A stretch of DNA of 7,845 nt, taken from NCBI GenBank assembly GCA_023425615.1, contig JAFACJ010001191.1, forward strand, positions 1 to 7,845, in the 5' to 3' direction. A program made the translations under genes and the position numbers. The DNA comes from Actinomycetes bacterium (GTDB lineage: Bacteria > Actinomycetota > Actinomycetes > Streptosporangiales > Streptosporangiaceae). How positions within the stretch are numbered: position 1 is the first letter of the stretch; each line of letters starts with the position of its first letter. This document shows, piece after piece, positions 6,337 through 7,845 of this stretch. The notes beneath the pieces were generated by a model that was not told the origin of the DNA, ran no database searches, and saw only the letters and a list, made by a program, of their open reading frames with translations.

Positions 6337-7068
6337 TTACGGCTCGGTCCGGGCGGCGAGGGCGGCGAGGGCCTGGACGGTGTGCTCCTCGGTGGCGGCC
6401 TTGGTGATGCCGAGGCCGGTGAGGACGCCCGCTCCGTTCTCGTGCTCCAGCAGGGCCAGGAGGATGTGCTCGGTGCCGACGTAGTTGTGGCCGAGGCGGA
6501 GCGCCTCGCGGAAGGTCAGCTCCAGCACCTTCTTGGCGGCGGCGTCGTAGGGGATGAGTTCGGGGACCTCCTCGGAGGAGGGCGGCAGGGCGGCCTCGGC
6601 GGCCTGCCGGACGGCGTCCAGGAGGACGTCCTGCGCCCGGATCGCCTGGGCGGCGATGGCCTCGGGTTCGTGCAGGAGGCCGAGGACGAGGTGGACCGGG
6701 GTCATCTCGGCGTTGCCGGCGGCGTGCGCCTCGTTCATCCCGGCCACGATGGTGTTCTTCGCGCGGGCGGTGAAGCGGTTGAAGCCCTCCCGGGGGTCGA
6801 GGTCGGGGGTCTCGCCCTTGGTGGTGAAGCGCTTCTGCGCCGCCTGCTTGCTGACGCCCATGCTGCGGCCGATCTCGGTCCAGGAGGCGCCGGAGCGGCG
6901 TGCCTGGTCGACGAAGTGGCCGATGAGGTGGTCGGCGATCTCGCCGAGGTTGTCGGCGGCGATGACGGCGGTCGAGAGCTGCTCCAGCACGTCGGGGTTG
7001 CTCTTCTTGACCGCCTCGATCAGTTCGTCGAGCCGGATCGGGTTGGTGGGCCTGAGCGGATTCGTCAT
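6337..7068 (-). CDS. Helix-turn-helix protein with two Clp N-domain repeats
   Basis: A 243-residue soluble protein. Residues 61-82 form a helix-turn-helix (SWTEIGRSMGVSKQAAQKRF). Two Clp N-terminal repeats follow: about 98-160 (MTPVHLVLGLLHE at 122-134) and 174-238, including GHNYVGTEHILLALL (193-207), the signature seen in ClpC-type N-domains. No Walker A/B ATPase module is present, so it is not a chaperone ATPase. In ClpA/ClpC the N-domain binds substrates and adaptors, so this protein could couple DNA binding to the Clp system, either as an adaptor or as an unstable regulator. The ATG at 7066-7068 has no Shine-Dalgarno sequence, and the inferred transcription start is the A of the ATG, giving a leaderless message. 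Two inverted repeats cover its promoter, which suggests repression, perhaps by this protein itself. It is divergent from the BlaI-type gene. Family identity is secure; the regulatory role is inferred. Confidence 0.92.
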   Translation of the reverse strand: MTNPLRPTNPIRLDELIEAVKKSNPDVLEQLSTAVIAADNLGEIADHLIGHFVDQARRSGASWTEIGRSMGVSKQAAQKRFTTKGETPDLDPREGFNRFTARAKNTIVAGMNEAHAAGNAEMTPVHLVLGLLHEPEAIAAQAIRAQDVLLDAVRQAAEAALPPSSEEVPELIPYDAAAKKVLELTFREALRLGHNYVGTEHILLALLEHENGAGVLTGLGITKAATEEHTVQALAALAARTEP

Positions 7069-7089
7069 GCGTCAACCATAGGTTGACGC
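7069..7089. repeat. Perfect inverted repeat, proximal operator of the Clp-N gene
   Basis: GCGTCAACC (7069-7077) and GGTTGACGC (7081-7089) are exact reverse complements around an ATA centre. The repeat abuts the ATG of the Clp-N gene and contains its -10 element, so a protein bound here would block polymerase directly. The core GTCAACC-N3-GGTTGAC is repeated nearly identically 29 bp away, which marks it as a dimer-binding operator rather than a chance palindrome. Confidence 0.85.
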
Positions 7090-7104
7090 CCCGAGGATCG
7101 TCAA
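7075..7104 (-). promoter_or_regulatory. Promoter of the Clp-N gene, leaderless
   Basis: On the minus strand, TTGACG (complement of 7099-7104) matches the -35 consensus at 5 of 6 positions. TATGGT (complement of 7075-7080) matches the -10 at 4 of 6, including T1, A2 and T6, and the spacer is 18 bp. Six bases separate the -10 from the A of the start codon at 7068, so transcription should begin at or very near the ATG. The absence of a ribosome-binding site agrees with this. Both hexamers are embedded in the two operators. Confidence 0.75.
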
Positions 7105-7120
7105 CCTCAAGTTGACGATC
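7096..7120. repeat. Perfect inverted repeat, distal operator in the divergent region
   Basis: GATCGTCAAC (7096-7105) and GTTGACGATC (7111-7120) are exact reverse complements with a 5-nt centre. The inner part, GTCAACC-N3-AGTTGAC (7100-7116), matches the proximal operator in all but one base outside the variable centre. Centre-to-centre distance is 29 bp, a little under three helical turns, so two bound dimers could lie on roughly the same face. The repeat overlaps the -35 element of the Clp-N promoter and may also affect the divergent BlaI-type gene, 57 bp away. Confidence 0.85.
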
Positions 7121-7140
7121 CCGGGAGGGCGGGCACGGGT

Positions 7141-7170
7141 TACCCTTGGCCACTGGAATCGTGAAGGAGG
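7141..7170 (+). promoter_or_regulatory. Possible -10 and strong ribosome site of the BlaI-type gene
   Basis: TACCCT (7141-7146) could be a -10 element, but no -35 stands at normal spacing: the nearest TTGACG (7112-7117, inside the distal operator) is 23 bp away. The palindrome GGGT-T-ACCC (7137-7145) overlaps it and might be an operator; the TACNAC-type BlaI box known from mycobacteria is not present. GGAGG (7166-7170) at 6 nt from the TTG codon is a clear ribosome site and fixes the start. Confidence 0.35.
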
Positions 7171-7176
7171 TGGGCC

Positions 7177-7536
7177 TTGTCAAGGCGTCCGCTCGGGCAG
7201 TTGGAAGCCGAAGTGCTGGCCGCCGTCGCGGTCGGAGGGCCGATCAGTGCCGCCGACGTGATGGCGCGGGTCTCCGGCGGGCCCGCCTACACCACGATCA
7301 ACACGATCCTCTTCCGGCTGCACGACAAGGGCCTCGTCACCCGTGTCAGGGACGGCCGGCAGTTCCTGTACCGGGCGGCCGTCGACGAGGCGCGCCTGGT
7401 CGCCGACCGGATGCACGACCATCTGCGCCACGCCAGCGACTCCAGCAGCGTGCTGAGCCGGTTCGTCCAGGCGCTCAGCCCCGAGGAGGAGCGGGAGCTG
7501 CGCCGGATCCTGGGCGGGAGTGATGACGTCCCGTGA
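7177..7536 (+). CDS. BlaI/MecI/CopY-family transcriptional repressor
   Basis: A 119-residue protein of typical BlaI length. It starts at TTG 7177, which follows GGAGG by 6 nt; an in-frame TGA at 7162-7164 rules out any earlier start. Residues 7-70 form the winged helix: LGQLEAEVLAAV, then AYTTINTILFRLHDKGLVTR with the recognition helix, then the wing RDGRQFLYRA. The rest is the helical dimerisation part ending in LSPEEERELRRIL. BlaI proteins repress their own operon and target genes as dimers; classical members are inactivated when the partner membrane peptidase of the BlaR1 type signals and the repressor is cleaved. The stop overlaps the start of the next gene as GTGA (7533-7536), the normal arrangement of repressor plus M56 peptidase in actinobacteria. 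The inducer is unknown; cell-wall stress or beta-lactam is a family-based guess. Confidence 0.95.
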   Translation: MSRRPLGQLEAEVLAAVAVGGPISAADVMARVSGGPAYTTINTILFRLHDKGLVTRVRDGRQFLYRAAVDEARLVADRMHDHLRHASDSSSVLSRFVQALSPEEERELRRILGGSDDVP

Positions 7537-7845
7537 CCTGGTTGACGGTTCTGCCGCCCCTCCTCATGCTGATGTCGAGCCTCGCTCTGGGGCGTACCCC
7601 GCTGCCGCTGCATCCGCTCTGGGCGGCCCGCGTGCTGTGCACGGTCGCCGCCATGACGGCGCTCGTGACGGTGGGCACGTTCCTGTTCGTCGCCGTCAAC
7701 TACTGGGCAACGCTCTGGCCGCACGCGGCGAACCGGCTGCCGGAGTGGACGCTGTTCGGTGACGACGTCCCGGTCCCCGCGCCCCTGGGCGTGGCGGCCG
7801 TCGCCCTGCTCGCGGTGAGCCTGGCCACGGCGGTCCGGCAGGGCG
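7533..7845 (+). CDS. Probable M56-family (BlaR1-like) membrane metallopeptidase, 3' end missing
   Basis: The frame opens at GTG 7533, overlapping the BlaI stop, and stays open to the window edge, giving 104 residues. Hydrophobic stretches at about 3-20, 35-56 and 84-102 are separated by a short basic loop and by a Trp/Pro-rich loop (YWATLWPHAANRLPEW). This pattern matches the N-terminal transmembrane part of M56 peptidases encoded beside BlaI. The zinc-binding HEXXH motif lies further on in this family and would be beyond the edge, so the catalytic part is not seen. The assignment rests on membrane topology, the GTGA coupling and the neighbour. It would be the sensor-protease that relieves BlaI repression. 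Confidence 0.75.
   Translation, partial: MTWLTVLPPLLMLMSSLALGRTPLPLHPLWAARVLCTVAAMTALVTVGTFLFVAVNYWATLWPHAANRLPEWTLFGDDVPVPAPLGVAAVALLAVSLATAVRQG

Overview
The DNA is very G+C-rich, with strong G/C preference at third codon positions, GTG and TTG start codons, and ATGA/GTGA start-stop overlaps. The gene content (DUF4236-TerD, BlaI-M56 and stand-alone Clp N-domain proteins) fits a chromosomal segment of a filamentous actinomycete (Streptomyces or a Streptosporangiales-type genus). The genus cannot be fixed from this window. No tRNA, rRNA, insertion sequence, CRISPR array or integrase was seen.

Layout, left to right. (1) A plus-strand gene, cut off by the left edge, for a putative DUF4236 / coiled-coil / TerD fusion protein (1-1631). 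(2) A convergent NUDIX hydrolase on the minus strand (1644-2042), with a TTG start and a visibly lower GC3 than its neighbours. (3) A divergent intergenic region, then a translationally coupled pair: a membrane-anchored alpha/alpha-toroid protein resembling squalene-hopene cyclase / prenyltransferase repeats (2264-3532) and a histidine-rich cupin (3529-4209). (4) A 182-bp promoter-bearing gap and an orphan N6-adenine DNA methyltransferase with an N-terminal helix-turn-helix and a C-terminal HsdS-like region (4392-6242). (5) A long perfect hairpin shared as terminator by the methyltransferase gene and a convergent minus-strand gene (6337-7068) encoding a helix-turn-helix plus two Clp N-domain repeats. 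(6) A 108-bp divergent control region with two near-identical inverted repeats lying on the -35 and -10 elements of the Clp-N gene. (7) A BlaI/MecI-type repressor (7177-7536) overlapping a probable M56/BlaR1-type membrane metallopeptidase gene that runs off the right edge (7533 onward).

The window reads as several small independent units, not one long operon. Two are clear functional modules: the toroid-cupin pair, which I cannot assign to a known pathway, and the BlaI-M56 sensor-repressor pair. The best sequence-level signal is the Clp-N control region: both operators cover the core promoter and the inferred transcript is leaderless. This predicts tight, probably autogenous, repression by a factor that could itself be a client or adaptor of Clp proteolysis. 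The toroid-cupin pair and the HTH-methyltransferase with fused specificity region are the best candidates for little-described biology.
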